From NCBI GenBank assembly GCA_018894105.1, contig CM032123.1, positions 22,979,744 to 23,043,743 of the forward strand: 64,000 bases of DNA. The letters are read 5' to 3'. Positions 46,060 to 57,345 of this stretch are shown here, in pieces. The notes beneath the pieces were generated by a model. That model ran no database searches. It saw only the letters and a program-made list of their open reading frames with translations, and was not told the origin of the DNA. A program made the translations under genes and the position numbers. How positions within the stretch are numbered: the stretch's first letter is position 1; every line of letters begins with the position of its first letter. The DNA comes from Jacaranda mimosifolia (taxonomy: Eukaryota; Streptophyta; Magnoliopsida; Lamiales; Bignoniaceae).

Positions 46060-47376
46060 GGGAAGGGAAAGTGCCCGACCATAAAGCACAAGCACGCAGA
46101 CTTAGAGGTCGAGCAACAAAGTTTGCTCTTAACGAGTATGGTCAACTCTATAGAAGATTAATTTTTTGGACCACCATTGAGGTGTTTGACACCGATGTAG
46201 GCTCGAGAGGTCCTGTAAGAAGTCCATTCAAGAATTTGTGGCAATCACTCTGGATGACGATCTTCGGCCCATGAAATCATCAGACGTGGGTAGTTTTAGC
46301 CAACTTTGCTAAAGGACATTGTCGACTTCACCAGAAAATGACCATCTTGCTAAGTTTAGTCCAACACACCTCACCAGTTTGCGTCACCGTTAGTGCCCAT
46401 TCAGGTTACATGGCCGTTCGACCAGTGGGGGATAGATATAGTCAGCTCCCTCTCAAAAACCACAGATCAAAGAAAATTCATGATCATAGTGATCGAATAC
46501 TTCACGAAATGGGTCAAAGCAGAGGCGGCCCCGAAGATAAGCGACGCAGCTATTAGTAGTTTCATGTGGAAAAATATTATCTGTCATTTCGATTTGCCCA
46601 AAGTATTGATATCAGACAATAGGAAGCAGTTCCAGAGTAGGAACACAAGGAATTGGTGCGAAAGCCTGAGGATTCGACAATATTTCACCTCAATTGAGAA
46701 CCCTCAAGCCAATGTGCAAACAAAAGTTACGAACAGAACTGTCCTAGACCACCTCAAGGCTCGACTTAAAAGATCCAAAGTGAGTTGGGCGAACGACCTC
46801 CCTGGGGTACTTTGGGCTTATAGAACCACCCCTCGAACTACCACAAGTCACAGTCCCTACAGTCTAGTCTACGGGTCAGAAGCAATCATCATAACAGAAC
46901 TGATACAACACACGGCTCGACTAATTCACTACAACCCGATCACGAATGAGTCTGACAGAGAATTTGACCTTGAAGCAATCGACGAGCTATGCCAGCAAGC
47001 ATACACAACAATACAGATATATAGGTCGAAGATGGTCCATCATTACAACAAGGGATTTGGACCAAGAAGCTTTAAAGTGGGGGACCTCATCCTCAAAGAA
47101 GTTGAAGTCTCAAAAAATATGGGTAAACTCGATCCAAAATGGGAAGACCGATCGGTGGTCAAAGTAGCAAAGCATAACTCCTACCGACTAGCGGATATGA
47201 ATGGCAACGAGCTCCTTCGACCATGGAACATAGTGAACTTGAAGAAATTTTATGTACAAAGAGACAAAGGTTTCCACCCGACTATACTGAAGTATGAGTC
47301 CAGATTAATAGAAACCAGTTATATTTCAATAACTATTCACTCTCGTCAGCAAACCAGGGCTTCTAGCTCAAATTAA
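46060..47376 (+). pseudogene. gypsy-B integrase (longest open frame of the window, 327 codons)
   Basis: The zinc-binding region (about 46060-46390) is frameshifted. From 46393 the catalytic core is open: PFDQWGIDIV (Asp at codon 15), VLISDNRKQF (Asp at codon 75), then ENPQANVQTKVTNRTVL, where the catalytic Glu of the usual NGQAEVTNR is Lys (codon 111, 46723-46725). The rest is complete: VLWAYRTTPRTTTSHSPY, the GPRSFKVGDLIL SH3-like C-terminal domain and a stop at 47374. Length and content are normal for a plant gypsy integrase. Despite the long frame, the Glu-to-Lys change should abolish catalysis. Confidence 0.92.
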
Positions 47377-47640
47377 TGAATGAGTTAATCATTTAAGTCG
47401 ACCCCATAGTCAAACACAAATCAATTTCAAACCGCAAACTATGGCCTCTAACCCAAATTAATAAATGAATTGATCATTTAAAGTCGACCTCGTAGTCGAT
47501 CCCAAGCCAGTTTCAACCGCAAGTTACAGCTTCAAGCCCAAACTAATAAATGAATTCATCATTTTGCGTCGACCTCATAGCCGACCATGGCTCCTAACCA
47601 AACTTGATAAAGAAACAAATTATTTAAAGTCGACTATGTC
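47372..47640 (+). repeat. Tandem repeat behind gypsy-B integrase, about 83-bp unit, 3 to 4 copies
   Basis: Repeated core AATTAATAAATGAATTGATCATTTAAAG-like plus GTCGACCTCATAGTCGA: units begin near 47372, 47455, 47539 and 47601 (the last one short). It lies in the untranslated region between pol and the antisense ORF, where Tat elements often carry tandem repeats. Confidence 0.75.
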
Positions 47641-48159
47641 GACACACGGCTTCAAAATCGACCTCATAGTTGATAATCAAGTCCCTACACGATACACGAA
47701 TTACAACGAGAACGTTGAGCAGTCAACAACAAAGACTATTTCAAAAACTATTTTAATGAGCCAACTCAATATGAACATCCTTAGATTTGTTCAATTATTT
47801 ATTTACAAATCAATCTTGTAATCGCCACTAAGAATGAGGGAAAATGAAATTAAATCCTTTATTAAGAGATAGCATCGTTCGATCGATCATTTGAAAATAA
47901 AATGTTTACTTTATCACCCGTTGGCGCAATCAATCGACAAACATGAAAGCAATAAAAAGGAAAGGATGAGCCAAGTACACATAAATGAGCAGACAGTTCA
48001 TTGCATTGATCCAATTACAAGATTACAAATATTGTTTATGATATCCATAAAAGCAAATGCCTCGCAAGCTAGGGTGAACGGAATCGAGTTAATTAAATCA
48101 ACAACGACAGCTGCAGCCTCGCTCCTTCCCCTCCAACTTGTGCAACTCGATCAGCTGCA
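47641..48159. other. Untranslated region of gypsy-B behind the tandem repeat
   Basis: No coding evidence; AT-rich with scattered TCGAC words. It ends at about 48160, where minus-strand coding of the antisense ORF begins. Confidence 0.45.
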
Positions 48160-48682
48160 ACTTTATTAATAGCTCGATCGAGCTCATCACCTGAAGGCAC
48201 AAACATAACAGTGAGAGGGGCCTCGACCTCTTGTTCAAGTACTGCAATAGGTGATGGTACAACTACAACAGCTGATCAAAAAGGCCTTGCTTCCTTAGGC
48301 AGAAAATTATGCTAGACAAGAGGGAAGAAGGTAGCAATGTCGACCTTGCCATCCCTGATGTCGAAAGCAAAGTCATTCGAGAAGTCAAATTCACTTGCCA
48401 CTTCGACCAACCTTGGGTGGAGAGCAGCCACAGCTCCGATCACAGTTTCAGTAGCAAATCCATCCATGGGAGCGTTCTCTTTGACTGGAAGGATGTGGGG
48501 CTAGTCCTCACTTAGTTTGAAGTGGATCCTGTCCTCGAGATGAATCTGATATCCCAAATATTCCAACTACTTTATCGCCTTTTCTAAGGTCTCCTTTGCA
48601 TCGTCGATCGAGAAGACCACGCTAGTGTCTTGGAATGCCGAGCACAACAAGAACTGTTGCACAGTTTCTCTTCAATACCACT
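48160..48682 (-). pseudogene. gypsy-B antisense ORF, C-terminal part
   Basis: Minus-strand frame from about 48480 reads GFATETVIGAVAALHPRLVE, then FDFSNDFAFDIRDGKVDIAT, one stop, then HNFLPKEARPF, and ends around 48165. Protein-like antisense coding next to the 3' end is typical for the extra ORF of Tat elements. The copia LTR at 48683 cuts it from its N-terminal part. Confidence 0.55.
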
Positions 48683-50904
48683 TGAAAGCAAGTAAGGCAC
48701 TAGGATCTAATTATAAAAACCTCAAAAGCTAAATAAACTAGTGCTTACATGCTAACTAGGATCAAATCATGCCTAAAATCCAGATTTAGATAGAGTGTTA
48801 CCTTGAAATGCTAAAATCCAAGGAGAAAGTGGTGAACATTTCACCAATCCAGAATCTGCCAGAAATCACGCAGCAGGAATGGAGCAATTTTTAACCTCAT
48901 AAAAAATCCTCCAAAATTCACAAAACAAATTCTGAAACCTCTCAACACCTTGGAGGAAACACAATCAAAATTTTGAATCAAAAAGCTTTCTGGATCTCCC
49001 TGGAAAAGTTCGCCAAATCGGACTCTGTGCAGGTGGATCTCCAAACCGTAGCAAACTAACTTGTTTGCCTCTATTGATATGATCCACGCACCAAATAGAT
49101 CTTCCAAATTCTCTAGTCTATAACTGGAATAAGACCATAGATAGAATATATTGGAGGCTGATTTTAGGTAGGGAAGAAGAATAAGAGAGCAAAGCTTTCA
49201 ACACATGAATGCAATGCTTGCAAGAGGTTTTGGAGGGAATTGCAAAAGAATCTAATTCTTTCACACTTTTAGCAATGATCTATCCTCACACCCACTATAT
49301 CTATATATAGGGTGAGGTTGGTGTGATGCCAAGTTGGCATCACACCTTTCTCACGGTGGGCGACCAACTTGCATTGCAAACATGGCAAATGCAAATTCAA
49401 ATCTAATTTGAATTTCATGTGCATCTTAATTACATTTGAAATCAAATTTCAAGCTAATTAAAATGCTAATTCAAATGAACATTTCATTTGAATTTTCCCT
49501 CCAAAATGTTTTCTTTCCATTAATTAAATTAAACACTTTAATTTAATTAATTAGCTTTTTACTTAACTCTTAAGCCAAACAAGCTCAACTCTTAAGCTTG
49601 ATTTTGTTAACTTAACTCTTTAAGTTAACTTGACCAATTGATGGTATATTGGCACCAAATAATTAACTCCTTAATTATTGGTCTAATTTAACTCCTTAAA
49701 TTAATTAATTAATTTAACACTTAAATTAATCAAGCCAAAATTGACTTTCAAATTGATACATTAAAATCGATCCACTAAGAGATATTTTCTAACACTTAGA
49801 AAATTTCCTCCATTAATTAGGAAGCTAATTGGGTTTTGTGTATGACCCAATTAGTTCTACCATTCATTCGACATGGGCTCACAACTTCTTGTGACTTTTG
49901 CATATTATATGTTCATTTTAGTTTAAAACACTTTTAAACTAATTGACTCAATTTAATTAATCTCATTAATTGAAGAGTACCCAATCTCCATGGTAGATGT
50001 CCAACCTCAAGCCGATGGAGCCCAACTAATTGGCCGAAATGAATGTTTTGGAGAGCCATTATGGCTTTACGCATACCATGCAAATACAGTATTTCCATTT
50101 CCTATCTCCCCAAAGAGGCTTAGGGCAAGATATTTGTCGGCTCCCTAAAAGCCTCGATACTATGTCTCTATTCCCAATGTTCGATTCCCTTGTGTGACCT
50201 CATCTTTGAAAAACTCCTTTTCCAAATTGTCACACCACCTTGCACAAGAATTTTTTGGAATTGATCATTATAAAATACACAAGAGATGCACTCGCCCTTC
50301 ACAAAAGCGAGGAGTCGGATTCCATCTTGGATCTCATAAACCTCTATGCCAAGTAGCTCATACCTAACCTCAACCCGAAAGACCCGCTAAGTGGTCAAGG
50401 AAAAGTCAAAGCATGAGGACCAGACATAAGGTTACCATGGATCCTTAGGTCAGAGGACTAATAATATGCACTAGCGTAAGCTGAAGAACTTGCCACTACA
50501 GCTATCTAGTGGATTCTCCGGTGGCCTTCAGTGCCTTGTTCTCTAACAAGCCCCCACTAACATGCACCCACATCTCATACGATTGCTCATGGAACGAAGC
50601 AATATCCAACTCTTAGATTTATGCATCGTTAGTGTAAGTCTATCCAGATCTTAGATACCCCGTCTCGTAAGATCATATAACTTAGAAGATTTAAGATCAC
50701 GACCGTGTGAGACTTATTCCATAGTCATCGAACAAAGTCCCATAGTCATGAGTGATCTAAGGGCTTCATCCAAATGCAAGTGAAGTAATAAAGAGCATAA
50801 GATGAAGATAGTCATATAAAAAATATCATTCATTCAATATTGTTTTACAAGGAAATAGCTTTTACAAAGCCAATCTAATTAGCTTACCGGGCACTATTCC
50901 AACA
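48683..50904 (-). mobile_element. Minus-strand LTR of the copia-1 family inside gypsy-B
   Basis: 2222 bp; on the plus strand starts TGAAAGCAAG and ends CACTATTCCAACA, so as read on the minus strand it begins TGTTGGAATAGTG. It matches 60-2311 throughout. Left of it the minus strand continues AGTGGTAT, the first 8 bases of the family's own junction and PBS. No target duplication links 48678-48682 (CCACT) with 50905-50909 (ATTAA). It therefore looks like a 5' LTR whose internal region was deleted, rather than a clean solo LTR. Confidence 0.85.
49299..49345 (-). promoter_or_regulatory. LTR core promoter of the gypsy-B-borne copia LTR
   Basis: Minus strand: GTGTGATGC and GCATCACAC arms (49321-49345), then CTATATATAGATATAG (49295-49310). 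Same arrangement as in the other three LTR copies. Confidence 0.55.
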
Positions 50905-51870
50905 ATTAACACAAACAAAAAAAAATTTAAGTAAAGCAGGTCGACTGTAATATCTACCTACTTGAGCATCAGCAGGCAAACCCAACTGGGTAGGCAATAA
51001 GCATTCAAGCACTAAGTTTCTCTCCTTAATATACCCCAACACCTCCGTTTGCCCAAACTGAACTAGGTCGCTAATGAAAGTATTAGGCCAAGTGGGGTTC
51101 TCATGCACTGGCATTTTGACATGACCTCTCTGCCACTCTCTAGGTATATTAAATCGACCCCCCCCCGAGAGCTCGAACAAAAAAATAACGTTTATTCCAA
51201 TTCTGACCATGCGAAGAGAAGGGGATCACCAAAAACTTTTGATGAGGGCGAGCCGTGGGATAATAAAAGCCCAACTCCTCAGTACTTTTTGACTTTCGGG
51301 ACATTGAGCGGTGGAAGAGATTAGAAAAGTTGACAAAAGTTGGAGGCTGGTCGTGTATTAGCATAAGGACAATGAAACTATACAGAGTCAAAAAGCAGTT
51401 TGGAAGGAGCTCAGTAATGCAAACTTGGAGGCTGTTTAAGAGGTCGATTATAGGCTACACGAACGGAAACATCCTATCAAGGCCTCATTGAACCCGATTA
51501 TGCACCCAATGGGAGGTCGTTACATCTTATCAATAGGTCCAAGGACGATCAACTTGAACCCCGGGGGGATATGATTCAACCTCCTAAGCAACTCGAGGTC
51601 ACTATATGTAGTCTTGGATATGATTTCATTGTAGTGGTCGGGGTGAATAACCGACCGCAAGATATGGGAGGTTAGCTTGGCCCAACCCCAACCCCAACCT
51701 CGCCTCGAGTATCACTCGAACTGCTAGAAGAAGTTAAGCTGTCACTCAAAGAATCACTAGACTCGCTAGTCGAGCTGTCTCCTACCTTGGTCGAATCCAC
51801 ATCCAATCAGGTCTTCTCACTGTCGCTCCCTCTACTGCTATCCTCACCAAATACTCTCAACATATTGGAT
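50905..51870 (-). pseudogene. gypsy-B antisense ORF, middle part
   Basis: The minus-strand frames 51391-51149 and 51210-50884 overlap and share a change of frame. Readable parts: TEELGFYYPTARPHQKFLV and WNKRYFFVRALGG, then FNIPREWQRGHVKMPVHENP and FGQTEVLGYIKERNLVLECL. The K.(F/Y)FFVR word followed by a W-rich segment fits the extra ORF of plant Tat-type elements (plant mobile/transposase-like region). Upstream, 51400-51870 is Ser/Asp/Glu-rich in the same sense. Confidence 0.6.
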
Positions 51871-52282
51871 ATGCATAATATGATCAAAGTAATGAAGTAT
51901 TAAACTTACTCAAGATAGCAGAAGACTTACAGTTAGCAGAATCAAAATAAAACTCAACTAGCGAAAGATGAGTAAAATCTCAAGGTTGGACCTCTCAAGA
52001 TGCTGTAAAAGTGTAAATGAAAGTTTTCATCACACCTATTTATAGGTCTCATTTAGCGGGCAAGCCAACCAATACCGACTACAGGGCAATTCTTACATAT
52101 CTGTCGATTGACATCCCACGCTGCCCCTGCACTGACACCTTGTTCAACTTTTCAAATACAAACGTCACCAACGAGTTGAACCCTTCATCGAGCACATCCA
52201 GTTTCCTTTCACATCAGCTACTCCCCATCCCTTCTTGTCGATGCTCTCGATCAGGACTTGGGAGTGGCGGGAACTCACGATA
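51871..52282. other. gypsy-B region before the 3' LTR
   Basis: No protein pattern. A G-rich stretch GGGAGTGGCGGGAACTCACGA (52260-52280) just before the LTR is the likely, worn, polypurine tract. Confidence 0.45.
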
Positions 52283-53130
52283 TGGGATAGCCAACAGGCC
52301 CAACCTAGTACAACTCGACCAGATCAAAGATATGACGTGGAATAGCCCAATTGGCTATCAAGCCCAGCCCATTAGTGATTGACCAGATTATCGACCGCAC
52401 CCAACCTCATTAGGCCTTTCTGCCAGCACAAGTATCGACATCTTGCCCAGTCGACCAAAGCATGGTCGATCAGATTGAAAATGTTTGTTCAGGACTCAAC
52501 CAGAGAGAGATTTGAATCCAACAAAGCTCTGTCGTGTCGATCGGAGCCTGAGCAAGTAACTCATAGGCAAGTATTCACTTTGACCCTAGGAGGTTGAACA
52601 AACTCGACCGCTTCTCGATCGCATTGAATACTCTGACAGATGGCATGCCTTCGTATTAATGACACGTGCCACCACTAGTACCACCTTTTTAGCCACACCA
52701 GGGTAGTACGCGCCTCCTCTGTATCGCCTTGTCTTATGGAGCTGGAGGAGGCGCCACCTGGAATAGGACACAAAATAGAGAAGACTTAAAGGTCCTCAAG
52801 TAAGGACAAAAGCCCATTTCCATATACATAAGGGCATCATGTACATATCAACCTATCCTGAAAGGCTATACAATACCCCATTGCCATCCTTTAGCAAGGT
52901 ATGCATATTATTTCTCAAAGCCTTCACTCTACTGCTCTACCTTCTAGTTGATAAATATTGACATGAGTGTCGGAGTGCCTTAGCAGAGGGCACCTTGGCT
53001 AGCCTGACGTGCATTGTTGGTTGTAGGACTCAACCCAGTTGCATTATCACACCTCTTTCTCGACCTCATATCCGGTCGACTGGATTGGATCTTAGCCTAT
53101 TACATTACCAAACAATTAATACCATCATCA
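52283..53130 (+). repeat. 3' LTR of gypsy-B
   Basis: 848 bp; matches 40838-41672. It begins TGGGATAGCC and ends ACCATCATCA. Flanked on the right by gypsy-A sequence. Confidence 0.9.
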
Positions 53131-53149
53131 ACAATAAAATAGGGGAGCT

Positions 53150-53900
53150 ACCCTATTGCGCCTCCAATTTAGCCCCCAAAACGATAGGGGACTATCCAGC
53201 TGCAACTAATTCCTCTTTGTCAATAAGCTGTACAACATTAAGCTCCTGTTTGGAAAGGCCTTCTATGAACTCGGCCACCCAAGTGAGCTGTTTTCTTGCA
53301 GTCAAAGTCATTTTATTCAACCTCTATTAATTCCGAAAGTCAAAGATAGTTCCTGGAAAAGTTCAAACATACACGAATAGTTGTCTCCAACCCTTCCCAA
53401 AGGTCAAAGATAAGGGCTTTAAATCCTCTACCCCAGGTGGACCAGAAGATAGTAAAAATTGGTGCTTGATTCTGGAGGTTGGGCAATAGAATGGATGACA
53501 AAAATCTAAAAAGATGGAAGATGGTTGAAACTCCTCAGCTCTTCCACTACAGAAGCAATAGAGAAGCAAGGCCCGCAGAGCATTGCTAGTAGGTGAACCG
53601 CCATAGACCCAGGAGCAAGCCTATCTTTATGGCCATCAGGACCCAAAATAATCTTGAACTTGTCAGGGACGTGGAATGTCTCCCTGATATTTGCTAGTTT
53701 ATCCTTCGTCACATTGTTTCTAATCTCCGAGAAATGGTTTAGTGTATAAAGATAGCCCCTAGAACTAGAGGTCTAGTCTCTCTTGTCTATGGAATCACTT
53801 AAGCCCCTACAAATCTTACATCACATTCTGCCAGATGAAACGGCCTTAACCTTGCTACCTCAAACATTCAAGTGCTCACTTTCCTGGGAACTCATCTCCT
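53150..53900 (-). pseudogene. gypsy-A antisense ORF, N-terminal part
   Basis: Minus-strand frame 53712-53506 reads IRETFHVPDKFKIILGPDG and MAVHLLAMLCGPCFSIASVV. The continuation in a shifted frame (53569-53363) has FLDFCHPFYCPTSRIKHQFL and FGKGWRQLFVYV. The order IPxxF.., H.....CGLRFPL-like segment, then GW(K/R)..FF(F/Y)V is that of the extra ORF in plant gypsy elements. Gypsy-B separates it from the C-terminal part (39500-40740). Confidence 0.6.
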
Positions 53901-54480
53901 TGCGCTAAACATCACAAAAAGAAACCAATCAACCTCGCAAGGGAATAGTTAAGCACACAAAAGGTTGAGAACAGTTATGAACTATCGAAAAGGAATATAA
54001 AGGGACTCATTCTTGTAAAAGAATAAGGATGTATACGCGGCTTAAACTATCAGACACTAGGAACGAACATTTTGGCTCTGGCGATACACTTAAATCAAAT
54101 GGCCTAGAAGTTGGATGAATGATAGTGAAAATGAAAGTGTGTTTGAAAATCACTTAAAAGAAGAGAAATGTGACGTTTGACCTTTTGAAAGAAAGTCTTA
54201 ATTATGTACTAAGCACGCTAAGACTGATAGACGCGCTTTTGAGCCACACACCAATAGATGCAAAGTAATGTGAAGTGTAGGGGTCGAAGTGTCCCAAAAT
54301 TCATCCAAAGTTGGGAAGACAATACCTACTATACTTCACAACCAATCGCACTTTAACAGTAAGGCTATGTGCATTTAGCTCGAAAATGAGGGCCTAATAA
54401 TATGGAGCCGATCATTGAACCCCCAGGGTTTTGGCTAAAATCTACAGACCAGCACTGTGTGTAAGGCATCATTAGTGATA
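53901..54480. other. gypsy-A region before the 3' LTR
   Basis: No coding evidence. Transition from the antisense ORF to the 3' LTR. Confidence 0.45.
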
Positions 54481-55025
54481 TGCCAATCTCGAAATAATAA
54501 GACCTCCAAACTATAACAAGATGATGGTATTTAATATTGTCAGGGTACGGTGGGTCCTTTATCCCATCCCACTAATAGTTAGTTGCGCCACTTACAGTCC
54601 AGACAAAAGTTGTTAGGCTAAAGAGAAATAGTGTACACCCTTCTTTATCGAATCAATCTGCTAGTTGATCCTCCTTTTTGTAAAAGACCAAAGCACCCTC
54701 AACTAGGAAGAAACTTCTACAAACCCTTTGAGGACTTATTGGTGAAGATAATATACTGTATCCCTACAAATATATCGCCTTATCCACTCTGCAAGGTAAG
54801 CCCTTCATTTTTATATTCTACCTTTCGTATTCAACTTCCTTCTCTAGTTTACTGACTTAAACATCAAAAGGTTTTAGCCAAGGGCTACCTCAACAAGCCT
54901 AATGAGGCTTTTGTGGTTAAAGGTTTGACCCCCACGCTTACCATTGAGTTGAGTTTCGACCCATCAATAGCGTCTATTTCCATCATAAACCTCTCTAAAT
55001 CAATCCTTTAAATTTACCCACGTCA
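54481..55025 (+). repeat. 3' LTR of gypsy-A
   Basis: 545 bp, parallels 33678-34225 (start TGCCAATCTCG versus TGCTAACCTCG; end ACCCACGTCA versus ACCCACATCA). Many substitutions, so this insertion is old. Confidence 0.82.
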
Positions 55026-55400
55026 ACTAGCTCCAGTATCATTGCATTCATAAAATTGGTTTTCTTATAACTAAATAAGCATAAACAACATTAGGATGAA
55101 TGTACATGCACGTGTAAATTTTTAAATTATCGACCATCTGATTTAACCAAAATTTGGATTCTTTTCAAATATTACATAATTTATACCTATTTTAGTTTAA
55201 AAATTAAAATATAATTAATTTCTTTATTAACAAAAAGAATTATTATGGTCAAGAATCCAATTGGTCCAATGTTGATGTGGTCAGGGGTCGAACACCTACT
55301 GAAACTCTTGATGTGTGTGCGTATGTAAATGCAAAAAAATCGTTATGATTATAACTCAATTAAATGATTTTTGAATTCATGAAAAAAAAATGATATTCTT

Positions 55401-55460
55401 AAAAATTTCTATTGAGACCCAAATAGCATTTCCATAGAACGTCTAGGGTATTTTAGTAAA
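55401..55460. repeat. 60-bp direct repeat, left copy
   Basis: Identical at 54 of 60 positions (direct count) to 57286-57345; core CCCAAATAGCATTTCCATAG. It brackets the inverted-end element on the left. Confidence 0.92.
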
Positions 55461-55491
55461 GGAAAAATTGCATATTTGATCCCATTAAATA

Positions 55492-57277
55492 GGGAAATTT
55501 GTACTTTCAATATCAAATTAACACTTATAGGACCATAATTTTTATTTTTTTAACAGATTTGGGACACACCCTAATAGCTGTTAGTTTTTACATAAAAACT
55601 ATTACATGCAAAAAGATTTATTACCCCACAACCCCAAAAGTTTGATCTATTTGTGAAACACCCCACAAAATGTGAAATGTTCAATTAGTCCCCACTAAAA
55701 AAAAATTTAAAAATAATAATAACCTAAAAATAAATACCACAAAACTCTCTATAAAAAATATACTTAAAATATTATGTATTAATATATATACATATATAAA
55801 ATAAATTTTATATAAATATAAATACATATATAAATACAACCCCAACCCCACCCCACGCCGACCCGCCATGGCCAACTACCACCTGGCTATGGCCGGCTGC
55901 TTTCCACACAGCGGCCAGATCTGGCTATTCCTAGCCGTTGGCCGCACTTAGTGGCCTGGTTGGCATTGTCCCTGACCGAATGTTGGTTACAGTCAACGAC
56001 CGCCTGGGGTATGGCCGACCACTGGCCAGGAAGGATGAGGGTAGACGGGGAAGCTAGGGTTGAGGTGGGTGAGGGCGTGAAGGTAGCGACCAGCAGCAGG
56101 CCATGGTCTCCAGCGGCCGCCTGCCCAAGAGGTCAGAAGATTGGGCAGGGGGCTGCTGGGGTAGAGGGAAGAGGAAGACACTTTTCTTTTCTTTTCTTTT
56201 TTCTCAATTTTACTTTTTTAATACAAATTTATAAATTTTAGTTGTAATTATAATTTTTTAAATTAATTAATTTTAATTTAAATTGTAAATTTATTTTAAT
56301 TTTAATTTTTTATTTTAATTTATAAATTTATAATCCAATTAATTAGTTTATTAAAGTTTTTTATTTTATTTATAAATTTAACTATATTATTTTAATTTAT
56401 AAATAAATGCAATTATATATTTTAATATTTGAAAATATGTAATTCAAAATTATGAAATTATTTTATCTAAGATAATAGGTTCTATTCTAATTTTTTTAAA
56501 TTTTTTCTTACTTTAATTTTAGTTGATAAAAAATTCAGCTTAATTTAATTAAATTATTTTAGATATATTTAATATTTTAATATTACTAAGTATGTAACTT
56601 AAAAATATAAAATTGCAAGATGAATATAATTTTTATTTTTATTTTTATTTTTTACTTTTTACTTATTTTATTTTCTAATTAATAAATAAGTTCAATTAAA
56701 TTTAACTAAATTTTTAGATACTTTTATGATTTAAAATTTTTATATTTTAATTCAACGTGAATTTAAAGATTATTTAATATTTTAAAAAAATTATTAATAA
56801 TAATAATATATATATATAAATTTACTATGAAAAATTTAGACAATATTAAAATTACTACCGTGAAAAATATTACAAATAAGTTAAGGACATTTTCAACTAA
56901 AAAATAAGTAAAACAATGTTTTAGGGCATATTTAAATTTTCAAATAAATTTTTGAGTGATGCCAACAAATTTATTAAGGGAGGCCAATGATTTTTCGAAA
57001 ATATTAGACAAAACAAAATATTATAAGATCATTGTAATTTCTCTGAATTTGTTGTAAATAAATTAAAATTTTGAGGAATTTTATGTAATTAATCCAAATA
57101 AAAGCGACCAATGTGCAATTTTTCTAAATAAAAATATTAGAAATATTAATCCGCATGAAATTCACAACGGTTTCTGTCAAGAAATTGACGAAAAATGTAA
57201 CAATGTACTAGAAATACACAAAAATTAAGAATTATGGTCCTATAAATGTTAGTTTGGAGCCGAAAGTGTAAATTCCC
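55492..57277. mobile_element. Element with about 55-bp terminal inverted repeats and GC-rich core
   Basis: The left end GGGAAATTTGTACTTTC..CTTATAGGACCATAATT (55492-55550) and the reverse complement of the right end GGGAATTTACACTTTCGG..TTTATAGGACCATAATT (57224-57277) match well. The interior has a GC-rich patch with repeated GGCC/GGCCGGC-like words (about 55835-56165), then an AT-rich half. No transposase frame; the open frames at 55951-56241 (plus) and 55993-56181 (minus) are reads of the GC patch. Long inverted ends suggest a Mutator-like element, but no 9-bp duplication is visible. Confidence 0.6.
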
Positions 57278-57285
57278 TTGTTCCT

Positions 57286-57345
57286 AAAAATTTCTGTTGT
57301 GGCCCAAATAGCATTTCCATAGAACGTATGGGGTGTTTTAGTAAA
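57286..57345. repeat. 60-bp direct repeat, right copy, in the FKBP16-3 promoter
   Basis: Pairs with 55401-55460. It ends 108 bases before the FKBP16-3 start codon. Confidence 0.92.

Larger units (their letters stand above)
40838..53130 (+). mobile_element. Ty3/gypsy retrotransposon gypsy-B (Tat-like) nested in gypsy-A
   Basis: LTRs 40838-41672 and 52283-53130 enclose PBS, gag, protease, RT, RNase H, a second RNase H-like domain, integrase and an antisense ORF. RT before INT marks Ty3/gypsy; a second RNase H and the antisense ORF are features of the Tat lineage. A minus-strand copia LTR (48683-50904) is inserted in its antisense ORF. Protein pieces align with those of gypsy-A, so the two belong to related families. 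Stops, frameshifts and a lost integrase catalytic Glu make it inactive. I could not see a matching 5-bp target duplication. Confidence 0.88.
33678..55025 (+). mobile_element. Ty3/gypsy retrotransposon gypsy-A (Tat-like), interrupted and lacking RT and integrase
   Basis: LTRs at 33678-34225 and 54481-55025 (about 546 bp each) bracket a gag, a protease and a minus-strand extra ORF. The middle is split by gypsy-B (40838-53130), by an hAT-like element (36744-38370) and by an unassigned 0.8-kb block (about 35700-36530). No RT, RNase H or integrase belongs to this element: the protease tail (38790) passes directly to the antisense ORF. I could not find a target duplication, so the outer edges may be worn. 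It would have depended on another element for transposition. Confidence 0.75.

Noticed and set aside
55951..56241. GC-rich 96-codon frame, with an overlapping minus-strand frame
   Set aside because: Both are reads of the GC-rich core of the inverted-end element; no domain and no start context.
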